This document shows, piece by piece, positions 1 through 7,792 of a stretch of 64,000 bases of DNA. Source of the DNA: CAVOAK01 sp963664465. GTDB taxonomy: Bacteria > Pseudomonadota > Alphaproteobacteria > UBA8366 > CAVOAK01. Each line of letters opens with the position of its first letter. Position 1 is the first letter of the stretch. The translations under genes were made by a program, and so were the position numbers. The notes below the pieces were generated by a model. It ran no database searches. It was not told where the DNA came from and was given only the letters and a program-made list of their open reading frames with translations. The stretch covers positions 310,001 through 374,000 of the forward strand of contig CAXXSU010000004.1 of the NCBI GenBank assembly GCA_963664465.2. Direction: 5' to 3'.

Positions 1-27
1 GACAAGAATTTACGGGAGGATATGGGC

Positions 28-909
28 ATGACAAATCACGAGGGTTTCGGTAGCGACGGTCCACTCGTCGAGACGGACTGGCTGGAAGCGAACCTTGAGG
101 CGCCCGACCTGCGAATTCTCGATTGCACGGTGTTCTTGACCCCCGACCCGGCAGGCGGCACGCGCGCGGAAAGTGGTCGCGCAAAATGGCAGGCCGCGCA
201 CATACCTGGTAGTGCATTCGCCGATGTGTTGGGAGCACTCTCCGATCCGGACGCCGAATACCGTTTCATGCTGCCGCAGGCCGATCGTTTCGCCACAGCA
301 ATGGGCGCGCTCGGCGTCGGTGCAAACACGCGAGTTGTTCTCTATTGCGCGGGTGGTCACGTGTTCGCCACGCGCGTTTGGTGGATGCTGCGCGCCTTCG
401 GATTTGACAGTGCGGCTATTCTCAACGGAGGCCTCGCGAAGTGGAAGCAGGAGGAACGACCGCTGACGGATGCTCCGCCCAGCATCTCGCCGGTCGAGTT
501 CCAGGTTCGGGAAAGGCCCGACTTGTTCATCGGCAAATCACATATGATCGCCGCCCTGGCGGCGAAGGATGCCTGCATCATCAATGCCCTTACACTTGAA
601 CAGCATACCGGCTCGGGTGGGCCGAACTATGGTCGTCCGGGCCGCATACCCGGCACCAGCTGCGTTCCAGCCCGCAGTCTTGTTGATCCCGACACGACAG
701 CTTACAAGCCGATTGACGAGCTTCGCTCCGCGTTCGCCGATGTTGGCGCACTCGAAGCCCGGCGTGTGATCACCTATTGCGGCGGCGGGATCGCTGCAAG
801 CAGTGACGCATTCGTGCTCAACATGTTGGGCGTCGACAGAATTTCGATCTACGATGGTTCGCTACGCGAGTGGGTCGCGGACCCCGACTTGCCCATGGAG
901 ACGGGCTAG
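28..909 (+). CDS. Two-domain rhodanese-like sulfurtransferase
   Basis: Predicted thiosulfate or 3-mercaptopyruvate sulfurtransferase of 293 residues, the usual length for the two-domain family. Such enzymes move a sulfane sulfur from a donor to cyanide or a thiol through a cysteine persulfide, normally in the cytoplasm. Rhodanese domains lie at about residues 12-142 and 165-288. The catalytic loop of the second domain is YCGGGIAAS with Cys251; the first domain also keeps a cysteine (YCAGG, Cys107), whereas the structural domain of classical rhodaneses usually lacks one. The loop CGGGIAA differs from the CGSGVTA of mercaptopyruvate enzymes, so substrate is uncertain. An in-frame ATG at 22 is only one base from the GGGAGGA site at 14-20, so the ATG at 28 (7-nt spacing) is preferred. 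The CoA-transferase gene follows 36 bp later and may be co-transcribed. Confidence 0.88.
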   Translation: MTNHEGFGSDGPLVETDWLEANLEAPDLRILDCTVFLTPDPAGGTRAESGRAKWQAAHIPGSAFADVLGALSDPDAEYRFMLPQADRFATAMGALGVGANTRVVLYCAGGHVFATRVWWMLRAFGFDSAAILNGGLAKWKQEERPLTDAPPSISPVEFQVRERPDLFIGKSHMIAALAAKDACIINALTLEQHTGSGGPNYGRPGRIPGTSCVPARSLVDPDTTAYKPIDELRSAFADVGALEARRVITYCGGGIAASSDAFVLNMLGVDRISIYDGSLREWVADPDLPMETG

Positions 910-945
910 CACAACCACATTGACGCCTTGCCTGGGAATCAAACC

Positions 946-2355
946 ATGAGCAATGTTCAAACGAAGTCTAGTTTCGCTGATCTGATGGCGTTGCGCGACG
1001 GTGGCGCGGAAGACCGGGCGACTGTCAGTTTTGAAGGCGGCGATCCCGTCATCCGGAGCCGGTTCAAGGTCGGTGAGGCCGCCGCCGCGGCACTGGCCGC
1101 TGGAGCCGTTGCTGCCGACGACATATGGCGCCTACGAAATGGCGAGGGCCGCCACCAGCAGATCTCAGTCGATCAAAGAGCTGCGGTTGCGTCGCTCAGG
1201 AGCTACAGGTTCATCAAGATCGAAGACGGCCCGCAGCTTGTGCCCGGTTATACATTGCCCACCATGGGCTTCTATCGCTGCCGTGACGGGCGGTTCATCC
1301 ATTTGCAAGGGGCCTTTCAACATCTACGCGAAGGCACGCTCGAGCTTCTTCAATGCGGCGATACGGTTGAGGAGGTCAGCGCCAAAATTGCCCAGCGCGA
1401 ATCGTACGGCCTCGAAGAGGAACTTGCAGATCGCGGATTGTGTGGCGCGGTTATCCGCTCGGCCGATGAATGGATCGCCCATCCCCAGGGACAGGCAATC
1501 AGCGATGTGCCGGTGATCGAAATCATCAAGGTCGCCGATGGCGATCCACAGCCCTTGCCGCCAGCGCCACGCCCGCTCGCAGGTGTCAGGATTCTCGATC
1601 TGACGCGGGTCTTGGCCGGGCCGGTCAGCGGGCGAACGATGGCGGCTCATGGCGCCGATGTGCTTCACGTCCGTAGTCCCAAGCTACCGGGTGTTGATCT
1701 GTTCGTCGCCGACACCAACCATGGCAAACTCTCGACCTTTCTTGATCTCACGCGCAGTGAAGACGAGGCGCGGCTTCGGGAACTTGTGCAATCGGCAGAT
1801 GTCTTCGTGCAGGGCTATAGAGGCGGCGCATTGGATCGTCGTGGCTTTGGCCCGGAGACGCTCGCCCGCCTTCGCCCCGGCATCATTTATGTATCGCTCA
1901 ATTGCTACGGCCACACGGGTCCGTGGGCGAGCCGACCTGGTTGGGAACAGCTTGCGCAGTCAGTGAGCGGCCTTGCAGAAGAGGGCGGCCGTCCGGGCGA
2001 TCCAAAACTGGTCGCAGCGGCACCATGCGATTATACGACCGGTTATTTGGCGGCCTGTGGCGCGATGATGGCGTTGCAGCGCAGGATGCGCGAAGGCGGC
2101 AGTTACCATGTGCGCGTCTCACTGTCGCGGACCGCGATGTGGATCGCCGCACAGGAAAGGTGTCCAGTCGATAAGGTGTCGAAAGCTCTGGCAGTGGTAG
2201 ACGATATCGATGTCGGATCGGCTATGACGGTTTCCGATACGCCGTTCGGGCGGTTGCACCATCTCGACCCGATCGTCCGCATGTCAGAGACGCCGCCACA
2301 CTGGGTACGAACCACCGTGCCGCTGGGAACGCACCAGCCCCAATGGCCGCAATAA
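946..2355 (+). CDS. CoA-transferase family III (CaiB/BaiF-like), unusual domain order
   Basis: Predicted acyl-CoA:carboxylate CoA-transferase of 469 residues. The canonical family III N-terminal signature LAGVRILDLTRVLAGP does not begin until about residue 211, and the conserved aspartate region (APCDYTTGYLA, Asp about 362) is followed by only about 107 residues instead of the usual 200 or more. The N-terminal 200 residues hold a stretch (FYRCRDGRFIHL) that looks like the segment normally found in the C-terminal half. The protein therefore seems to carry the halves in swapped or duplicated order. An in-frame TTG at 928 exists, but the ATG at 946 is a better start; no strong ribosome site is visible. 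The substrate cannot be inferred. Pairing with a sulfurtransferase is seen but not interpreted. Confidence 0.75.
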   Translation: MSNVQTKSSFADLMALRDGGAEDRATVSFEGGDPVIRSRFKVGEAAAAALAAGAVAADDIWRLRNGEGRHQQISVDQRAAVASLRSYRFIKIEDGPQLVPGYTLPTMGFYRCRDGRFIHLQGAFQHLREGTLELLQCGDTVEEVSAKIAQRESYGLEEELADRGLCGAVIRSADEWIAHPQGQAISDVPVIEIIKVADGDPQPLPPAPRPLAGVRILDLTRVLAGPVSGRTMAAHGADVLHVRSPKLPGVDLFVADTNHGKLSTFLDLTRSEDEARLRELVQSADVFVQGYRGGALDRRGFGPETLARLRPGIIYVSLNCYGHTGPWASRPGWEQLAQSVSGLAEEGGRPGDPKLVAAAPCDYTTGYLAACGAMMALQRRMREGGSYHVRVSLSRTAMWIAAQERCPVDKVSKALAVVDDIDVGSAMTVSDTPFGRLHHLDPIVRMSETPPHWVRTTVPLGTHQPQWPQ

Positions 2356-2550
2356 GCGTCTGATACAAGTAGCCTCAATAAGTGGCTTCGATAGGTGGCG
2401 TGATTTGACTGCCCTTACGGGCATTCTACATAACCAAAAATTCTGTTCCGTGCCTATAGTCGCGCTTCCAAACGCGAAGTCGGTCGTCTATGATTTGGCC
2501 ATGCCGCTTCATGAAGTTTCGAGTTAGTTGATGCTCTGGAGACGGAAGCG

Positions 2551-3645
2551 ATGAAGCGGCCAGTAGTTCAATTATTGGCCTTGTTTGCCCTTTGTACAGC
2601 ACCCGGAAATGCAATCGCGCAGAGTGGCGGGCTCTATCTCGGGCTCGGCGGCGGCGCAGTCCTTCCCCTGGACTCCAACATTAGCGGTACAACTATCTCC
2701 ACATCCGCCGACCTCGACGCCGGCTGGACGGGCGTCGGCATCATCGGCTACCGCTTTGCCAGTGGCGTGCGGAGCGAAGTCGAATTTGGCTACCGCTCGG
2801 CGGACATCGATTCTCTCTCGGGTGTAACCAACGGTACCGGCGGGCTTAGCGTCGGCAGTGTGATGGGCAACGCGACATACTCGCTTCAGAATGAGTCGAA
2901 ATTCACCCCCTATCTTGGCTTGGGAATCGGTCTCGCCTCTGTTGAATTTGACGATGTACAACCGGTCGGTGGCGCGGTGCTCGACGATAGCGACATTGTA
3001 TTTGCCTACCAAGGAATTCTCGGCCTTGGCTATCGTCTGAGCGAACATGTTCAACTCTTCACCGATTATCGCTATTTCGCAACCGCCGATGTCGGCCTCT
3101 CAACACGGGCAGATGCGGGCGTCGATGGTGAGTACGCGGACCATACGCTGCTCGTCGGGCTGCGATTTTCGTTTGCCGCGCCCAAACCAGCAATGGCCGT
3201 GGAACCTGCCAAGCAGCCGGCAGCCGCGCCGCCGCCGCCGGTTCCACCACCGCCACCACCGGTAGCACCGGTAGCACCGAAAGTGGCGCCAACTCCGCCG
3301 CCGGTCGAAGAATTTCCCCGAACCTACATTGTGTTTTTCGATTTGGACAAAGCGGACATAAAACCTGAAGCGCTCGTGATCTTGACGCAGGCGGCTGCCA
3401 ACGCAAATCGAATTCCGGTTACCCGCATCCAGGCGACGGGGCACGCGGACCGCTCCGAATCCGACCTGTACAATTTGGAACTTTCCCGCAAGCGCGCCGC
3501 GGCAGTTCGGGCAGAGCTGATACGTCTTGGCGTGCCACCGCAGGATATTGTCATCCTATGGAAAGGTGAGCGGGAGCCGCTGGTGATTACTGCCGATGGC
3601 GTTCTCGAGCCGCAAAACCGCCGAGTCGAAATCAGCCTTCAATAA
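2551..3645 (+). CDS. OmpA-family outer membrane protein
   Basis: Predicted outer membrane protein of 364 residues. Residues 1-23 form a signal peptide (cut near AIA-Q). Residues about 25-205 are a glycine- and aromatic-rich beta-barrel domain of the OmpA/Omp25 kind. A proline-rich linker at about 212-255 follows, then an OmpA C-terminal peptidoglycan-binding domain with TGHADRSESDLYN and LSRKRAAAVRAELIRLGV and the closing NRRVEISLQ. The family anchors the outer membrane to peptidoglycan. A GGAGACGGA ribosome site at 2538-2546 supports the ATG. The 195 bp upstream (2356-2550) contain a short TGCCC/GGGCA hairpin at 2410-2423 and nothing else recognisable. The gene converges with the next gene and seems monocistronic. 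Confidence 0.9.
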   Translation: MKRPVVQLLALFALCTAPGNAIAQSGGLYLGLGGGAVLPLDSNISGTTISTSADLDAGWTGVGIIGYRFASGVRSEVEFGYRSADIDSLSGVTNGTGGLSVGSVMGNATYSLQNESKFTPYLGLGIGLASVEFDDVQPVGGAVLDDSDIVFAYQGILGLGYRLSEHVQLFTDYRYFATADVGLSTRADAGVDGEYADHTLLVGLRFSFAAPKPAMAVEPAKQPAAAPPPPVPPPPPPVAPVAPKVAPTPPPVEEFPRTYIVFFDLDKADIKPEALVILTQAAANANRIPVTRIQATGHADRSESDLYNLELSRKRAAAVRAELIRLGVPPQDIVILWKGEREPLVITADGVLEPQNRRVEISLQ

Positions 3646-3673
3646 ACGCACAAGTGCGCCGCCGAAGTGCTAT

Positions 3674-4195
3674 TTAGCGCGTCTTCGCATCGATATTGAA
3701 GTTTAACGGCGCAATGTCCGCGCTGGCGGCGCAGGTGCCGATTCCGTGCTGTCCGCTGCTTCCAAGGCTTGAAGTCAACGATTCGAGTTCGCGTGGCTCG
3801 TATTGCATGGCAAACGCGAACTGTGCCTCTGTCGCGGTGCAGTAGGACGTGCCTTGCATGAGGCTGCGGTAGGACGCCTCGTTGGCGAGCCGGGTCATGA
3901 AATGGTCGAGGCGTCGGGTCGCCGACACGCCGTATTCACGCTCGAATAGATGTCGCAATCTCTGGCCGCGCACCGTCAGAGCGGCGCGGAACTTGGTGAC
4001 AAAAGCGTTGTAATTAATTTGCTGGCCACAGGTGAGCGCGGCCACCATCAGCTCAGTCTGCAGGACACGCGCATCAAGCGCGGACTGCTCAGATGGGGAC
4101 GCGCACATCAGCGCACTCGCAGGACTGGCCGCCATCAGCGTCAATCCCGCAACCCCCAAAGCCAAGCCGCGCAAAAAGCTTCGCTGCAGACGCAA
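3674..4195 (-). CDS. Secreted hypothetical protein, four cysteines
   Basis: Not recognised. The 173-residue protein has a clear N-terminal signal (basic MRLQRSFLR, hydrophobic core, AxA cleavage near residue 28), so it is probably periplasmic. The mature part is mainly helical and has four cysteines (CASPSE, LTCGQQ, SYCTA, GTCAAS), enough for two disulfides. It converges with the OmpA-like gene, with a 28-bp gap. The 240 bp between its start and the next gene (4196-4435) show no gene. Confidence 0.6.
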   Translation of the reverse strand: MRLQRSFLRGLALGVAGLTLMAASPASALMCASPSEQSALDARVLQTELMVAALTCGQQINYNAFVTKFRAALTVRGQRLRHLFEREYGVSATRRLDHFMTRLANEASYRSLMQGTSYCTATEAQFAFAMQYEPRELESLTSSLGSSGQHGIGTCAASADIAPLNFNIDAKTR

Positions 4196-4435
4196 ACGGA
4201 TCCTCCCCCAACCTCACTCTCCCGTTTGGCCTGGTTTCCCGTTCAAACGCGGGCTGCCTGGGACCACAGATATTATGCCAGCTTTGATGAAGTACAGCAA
4301 GATGATGTAGTTTAGTCTTGAAGGCCTCACTGTCGTGCTCCGGTGCATGTTGAGTGAGAGGAACCTGATGATTTGGCGGGCAACCGGCGATAGGCTGGGT
4401 GCGCGCGACGATGCGATAGTCGAGTAGGAGACCCG

Positions 4436-4819
4436 ATGACGCCGGCACACGCGCTCACGCTTTATGTTCTGCTCGGACTGCTGGGATTCAGTCTCATCAT
4501 TCCTGGCCTGATGGGTATGTTTCGTCTGAGCGCGGGGAACAAGTGGCTGTTTGCCGAGACGGTCGATGCACAAAATCATCTTCGCGCGCTTAACGGGATG
4601 ATGACCGCAGTCGGGATCGTTGCCCTATGGGCGTGCTGGGATATCACCGGAGCTCGCGGGATCGTCATCGGCCTCGGAATCGTTATGGCGGCGCTCGTCG
4701 TGGCCCGGCTCTACTCGATGGTGATCGACGGCCTGCCCGGCGGCCTGACCATTCTTTACCTCGTCGTTGAGGTGCTGTTGGCTACGGTTTTCCTGGCCTG
4801 GCCGCCGCCTGTACGCTGA
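4436..4819 (+). CDS. DUF4345-type small integral membrane protein
   Basis: A 127-residue protein with four predicted membrane segments (about 7-27, 52-72, 78-96, 102-122). Its pattern, including a loop near residues 25-50 with a conserved-looking N-H-L-R-A stretch before the second helix, matches the DUF4345 family, whose function is unknown. The start codon follows a GTAGGAGACCCG ribosome site. It stands alone, between a leftward gene and the DUF427 gene about 100 bp downstream. Confidence 0.7.
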   Translation: MTPAHALTLYVLLGLLGFSLIIPGLMGMFRLSAGNKWLFAETVDAQNHLRALNGMMTAVGIVALWACWDITGARGIVIGLGIVMAALVVARLYSMVIDGLPGGLTILYLVVEVLLATVFLAWPPPVR

Positions 4820-4925
4820 ACGCCCACTTGCTGGTCCCGGCCCAGCATGCCAACGCCACTAATTATCGGGTTGACCAAATGCCTGCCCATGGGCACAGAA
4901 TCACAAAACGAAGGGAGTAAGTGCG

Positions 4926-5735
4926 ATGACCAAGCAGGCGGAGACAGATCATAGATCGCCGGGATATGCCAAACATCCGGGCTACCGAGTCGACTTCGAG
5001 CTGAGCCCGCGCCGAGTGCGGGTGGAATTCAACGGCGAAATCATCGCCGATACGACGGCAGCGATGCTGATGCGGGAGACACGCCACACGCCGGTTTATT
5101 ACTTTCCGCGCGCAGACGTGAAAATGGAAACGCTCCAGCGCACCGACCACAACAGTTATTGTCCGTTCAAGGGCGACGCGTCCTACTGGACGATCGCAGT
5201 AGACGGACAAGAGGCTGAGAACGCCGTCTGGAGCTACGAGCACCCGTTTGAGGAGAAGACCGAGATCAAGGACTATGTGTCCTTCTATTGGGGCAAAGTC
5301 GACCATTGGTATGAGGAGGACGAAGAGATCTTCGTCCATCCCCGAGATCCCCATAAACGTATCGACGTCGTTCCAAGCCGGAGACCGGTCCGAGTTATGC
5401 TTGGCGGTGAGCAAATCGCCGAGACGACGGGCGCGCACTTCCTGTTCGAAACCGGGCTACCGACACGCTACTACCTGCCGGCAGCGGACGTGCGCACCGA
5501 CTTGTTAGAGCCGAGCGACACCCAGACCCAGTGCCCCTACAAGGGGATCGCGTCCTATTGGAGCGCGATGATTGGCGACCAGCGCTTTGAAGATATCGTT
5601 TGGAGCTATCCGCAGCCGATCGCAGAGTGCCCGAAGATCAAGGACTATCTCTGCTTCTTCAACGAGCATGTGGATGCGATATTCGTCGATGGCGCGGAAA
5701 TTCCGCAAGTTGAGACAGCTTGGAGCAAACGCTGA
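4926..5735 (+). CDS. Tandem DUF427 domain protein
   Basis: A 269-residue protein with two copies of the DUF427 fold, at about residues 28-115 and 135-225. Each repeat has the same skeleton: VRV..(G)GE.IA.TT.A, a YY.P.ADV strand, then a cysteine-containing CP(F/Y)KG.ASYW motif, and a closing VWSY.(H/Q)P. DUF427 proteins are small soluble beta proteins of unknown biochemical role; most bacterial members have one domain. The ATG is preceded by AAGGGAG. The gene runs into a hairpin shared with the convergent desaturase gene. No signal peptide is visible, so it is expected in the cytoplasm. Confidence 0.82.
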   Translation: MTKQAETDHRSPGYAKHPGYRVDFELSPRRVRVEFNGEIIADTTAAMLMRETRHTPVYYFPRADVKMETLQRTDHNSYCPFKGDASYWTIAVDGQEAENAVWSYEHPFEEKTEIKDYVSFYWGKVDHWYEEDEEIFVHPRDPHKRIDVVPSRRPVRVMLGGEQIAETTGAHFLFETGLPTRYYLPAADVRTDLLEPSDTQTQCPYKGIASYWSAMIGDQRFEDIVWSYPQPIAECPKIKDYLCFFNEHVDAIFVDGAEIPQVETAWSKR

Positions 5736-5753
5736 GCGCAGGCGCGACTTGAC

Positions 5754-5782
5754 GCCCGGCGATGTTTGATCGCCACTCGGGC
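5754..5782. terminator. Hairpin between convergent genes
   Basis: A perfect 6-bp stem GGCGAT/ATCGCC (5758-5763 and 5769-5774) with a 5-nt loop, flanked by an outer GCCC/GGGC pairing, lies exactly between the convergent DUF427 and desaturase genes. There is no long T run on either side, so its activity as an intrinsic terminator is uncertain. Confidence 0.4.
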
Positions 5783-6628
5783 TTAGGTCTGCTCGCGTGG
5801 TTGGCGATTGATCGCGTAGTCACCGGCACCACGTTTGAGCGGCTGGATGAGCATCTTGTGCAGATGTAGGTCGCCAGTCTCGCGGAACGTGTCGAGGCCG
5901 ATTGTCATTCCCTCGTGACCAAGACTCGGTTGATCCCGATAGGTGCCGAACAGACGGTCCCAGTAGGGCAGGCTGAAGCCAAAATTGCTGTTTGTTTCGG
6001 CTGGGATCTCGGAATGATGGACGCGATGCATGTCGGGCGTGACGATGATCCAGCGAAGCACACGATCAAGGGCCAGCGGCAAGCGCACGTTGCCGTGGTT
6101 GAACATCGACGTGCCGTTGAGCAGGACCTCGAATATGACGACGGCGACCGCCGGCGGTCCGATCACGACGATGGCGGCAAATTTTAGCAGTATCGAAAGG
6201 ATGATCTCGACCGGGTGGAACCGGGCGCCGGTCGTGACGTCGAAATCGAGGTCTGCGTGATGCATGCGATGCAGCCGCCAGAGGGCAGGCACGGCATGAA
6301 ATATTATATGTTGTAAATAGATGACAAAATCGAGCGCGATGACCGAAATCAGGATGGCCAGCCAATTTGGCAGGTCGAGAAGGTTGAGGACACCCCAGCC
6401 GCGCGCCTCTGCGGCGACCGCCAGCGCGACCGGTGCGAGGGGAATGAGGAGGCGCACCGCCACCGTGTTTAGGACGACGATGCCGATATTACTGTACCAA
6501 CGCCGCCATCTGGCTTGGCTAAGCTGGCGGCGCGGCGCGGCAAATTCCCACGATACGACAATGATAAAAATGCCGAGAAAGAAGCTGAGCCTGATCGTAG
6601 GTTCGTTCGCGCTGATGAATTCAGACAA
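5783..6628 (-). CDS. Fatty acid hydroxylase / sterol desaturase family protein, start codon rewritten by IS
   Basis: Membrane-bound di-iron oxygenase of 281 residues. Histidine clusters typical of the family are seen: HIIFH (107-111), RLHRMHH (118-124), FHPVE (His138), FNHGN (His178) and MHRVHH (200-205). Four or five hydrophobic segments surround them. The family hydroxylates or desaturates sterols, fatty acids or carotenoids; the substrate is not evident. The IS1595-family element ends on the first base of the start codon: removing it and one copy of the 8-bp target duplication restores ATG TCT GAA, while the present sequence reads TTG TCT GAA. The native ribosome site now lies about 1,040 bp upstream (7683-7686), but the element supplies AGGA at the same 7-nt spacing. 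The coding region is otherwise intact, so expression may persist by read-through from the transposase gene. Confidence 0.85.
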   Translation of the reverse strand: MSEFISANEPTIRLSFFLGIFIIVVSWEFAAPRRQLSQARWRRWYSNIGIVVLNTVAVRLLIPLAPVALAVAAEARGWGVLNLLDLPNWLAILISVIALDFVIYLQHIIFHAVPALWRLHRMHHADLDFDVTTGARFHPVEIILSILLKFAAIVVIGPPAVAVVIFEVLLNGTSMFNHGNVRLPLALDRVLRWIIVTPDMHRVHHSEIPAETNSNFGFSLPYWDRLFGTYRDQPSLGHEGMTIGLDTFRETGDLHLHKMLIQPLKRGAGDYAINRQPREQT

Positions 6629-6635
6629 TAGGGTA

Positions 6636-6639
6636 TCCT
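6636..6639 (-). promoter_or_regulatory. IS-supplied Shine-Dalgarno for desaturase
   Basis: On the minus strand the IS end reads AGGATACCCTAT and is followed by TGTCTGAA from the target. This places AGGA 7 nt before the TTG at 6628-6626. The native gene had AGGA-N7-ATG, so the same spacing is re-created by chance. Use in vivo is inferred. Confidence 0.5.
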
Positions 6640-6656
6640 ATTCGCTCTCGTAGTGC

Positions 6657-7625
6657 CTAGATCTGGGGGGCAGGGCTGGGTCTGCCCCCGACGAGCTTCT
6701 TGTATGGCACGGGCTCCAGTTGCACTGCTTGCTGGAGGAGTCGATAGAACAGGAGGCCGCGAGCTTTGGATCGGCGGCGATTGAAGCGGAACGTGAACTC
6801 GTCCAGATAGTAATCAAGCTGGGAGGCGCTAATAGCCCCATGGTGAATACCCAGCCACCACCGATCAAGGAGGCCGGCTACCCGATGAACTTGGGGCATG
6901 ACAATGTGGGCTGGGTCGCCGCTGGCGGAAATATTTTTCGGCTGGTGTTCGAAGCCGACTCCCGTGAGACCGTTGTAGGCTCGCCAGCCATCGGTTCGAA
7001 TCGTTGCTCCCGGGCACACAGCCGTTTGGACGAAAGGAATGAGGCTCTCGGCGGATGCGTCCTCGACACGCGCCATGCGGATACGACCGGTGCCCCGACC
7101 CCGGATTTCGGCGGCAATCGCGACAATCGATTTCTTGTTTGTTTTCCGCCCCGTAACGCCAACCTCCCGGCCGCCCACATAGGTTTCGTCGACCTCGACC
7201 TCGCCATTCAGAAGCTCTCTGCCCGGTCGAACCATGGCCCGGCGCAGCTTATGGAGCCATGTCCAAGCCGTTTGATAACCGCCCAGGCCGAGTATTCGTT
7301 GAACCCCAAGCGCACTGACGCCGTGCTTCTGATTCGTCACATACCACATCGCCTGGAACCAAAGCCGCAACGGTTTCCGCGTACCCTCGAAGATCGTCCC
7401 CGCGGTCGGCGACGTCTGACGTTGGCATCCCGCACATCGCTGTTGGCCCCTGGCCGTCACCCACGCCTCGGTTCCCCCGCAGGCCGGACACCGAAACCCG
7501 GCAGGCCAACGGACACGCCGAAGAAAATCCGCACAGGCGGCCTCAGAAGCGAACCAGTCGTCAAATTCCATAAGCGTGCGAGGGTAATCGATCCCGCCAA
7601 CGGGATGGGCAGTATTCTCGGCCAT
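6657..7625 (-). CDS. IS1595-family transposase (copy 1)
   Basis: A 322-residue DDE-type transposase (323 if the overlapping GTG at 7628 is used). An N-terminal zinc ribbon has CPAC and CAGC (about Cys46/49 and Cys64/67). The catalytic core shows EVDETYVGG (first Asp about 146), RTDGWRAY (second Asp about 212) and the C-terminal YYLDEFTFRFNRR region. Length and architecture fit IS1595. The stop codon abuts the inverted repeat, 28 bp from the desaturase TTG and in the same direction. Just upstream, the native desaturase start now opens a 16-codon leader whose TGA overlaps this ATG (TGATG), which could couple translation. Confidence 0.95.
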   Translation of the reverse strand: MAENTAHPVGGIDYPRTLMEFDDWFASEAACADFLRRVRWPAGFRCPACGGTEAWVTARGQQRCAGCQRQTSPTAGTIFEGTRKPLRLWFQAMWYVTNQKHGVSALGVQRILGLGGYQTAWTWLHKLRRAMVRPGRELLNGEVEVDETYVGGREVGVTGRKTNKKSIVAIAAEIRGRGTGRIRMARVEDASAESLIPFVQTAVCPGATIRTDGWRAYNGLTGVGFEHQPKNISASGDPAHIVMPQVHRVAGLLDRWWLGIHHGAISASQLDYYLDEFTFRFNRRRSKARGLLFYRLLQQAVQLEPVPYKKLVGGRPSPAPQI

Positions 7626-7672
7626 CACAACATCTTGCCACTACGAGAGCGAATAGGATACCCTATTTCAGA

Positions 7673-7686
7673 CATTGTTCCGTCCT
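7673..7686 (-). promoter_or_regulatory. Orphaned native start region of the desaturase gene
   Basis: On the minus strand AGGA (7686-7683), 7 nt and ATG (7675-7673) are the original ribosome site and start codon of the desaturase gene, now cut off by the element. The ATG still reads 16 codons through TCT GAA and into the IS, to a TGA at 7627-7625 that overlaps the transposase start. Confidence 0.75.
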
Positions 7687-7792
7687 AAGGCGTAAATGAC
7701 TCCGGCGTTCGCTTGCCTTTATGCCACGGTTACTCGGCTTGTGGCAGCGAAGACCCAAGGCTAAACTCGCGGCCAGGTAGGCGAACGACTTC

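Larger units (their letters stand above)
6628..7666 (-). mobile_element. IS1595-family insertion sequence, copy 1
   Basis: A complete 1,039-bp element. The terminal inverted repeats begin ATAGGGTATCCTATTCGC and agree perfectly for 28 bp (6628-6655 against 7639-7666). It is flanked by the 8-bp direct repeat TTCAGACA at 6620-6627 and 7667-7674, the duplication length known for IS1595. One transposase gene fills it, on the minus strand. It appears identical to the copy at 12926-13964, which has opposite orientation, so both insertions are recent. Insertion took place inside the start codon of the desaturase gene. Confidence 0.95.

Noticed and set aside
6720..7688. Open frame antisense to the IS1595 transposase (also seen in copy 2)
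   Set aside because: Mirror frame of a conserved transposase; present only because the transposase is there.
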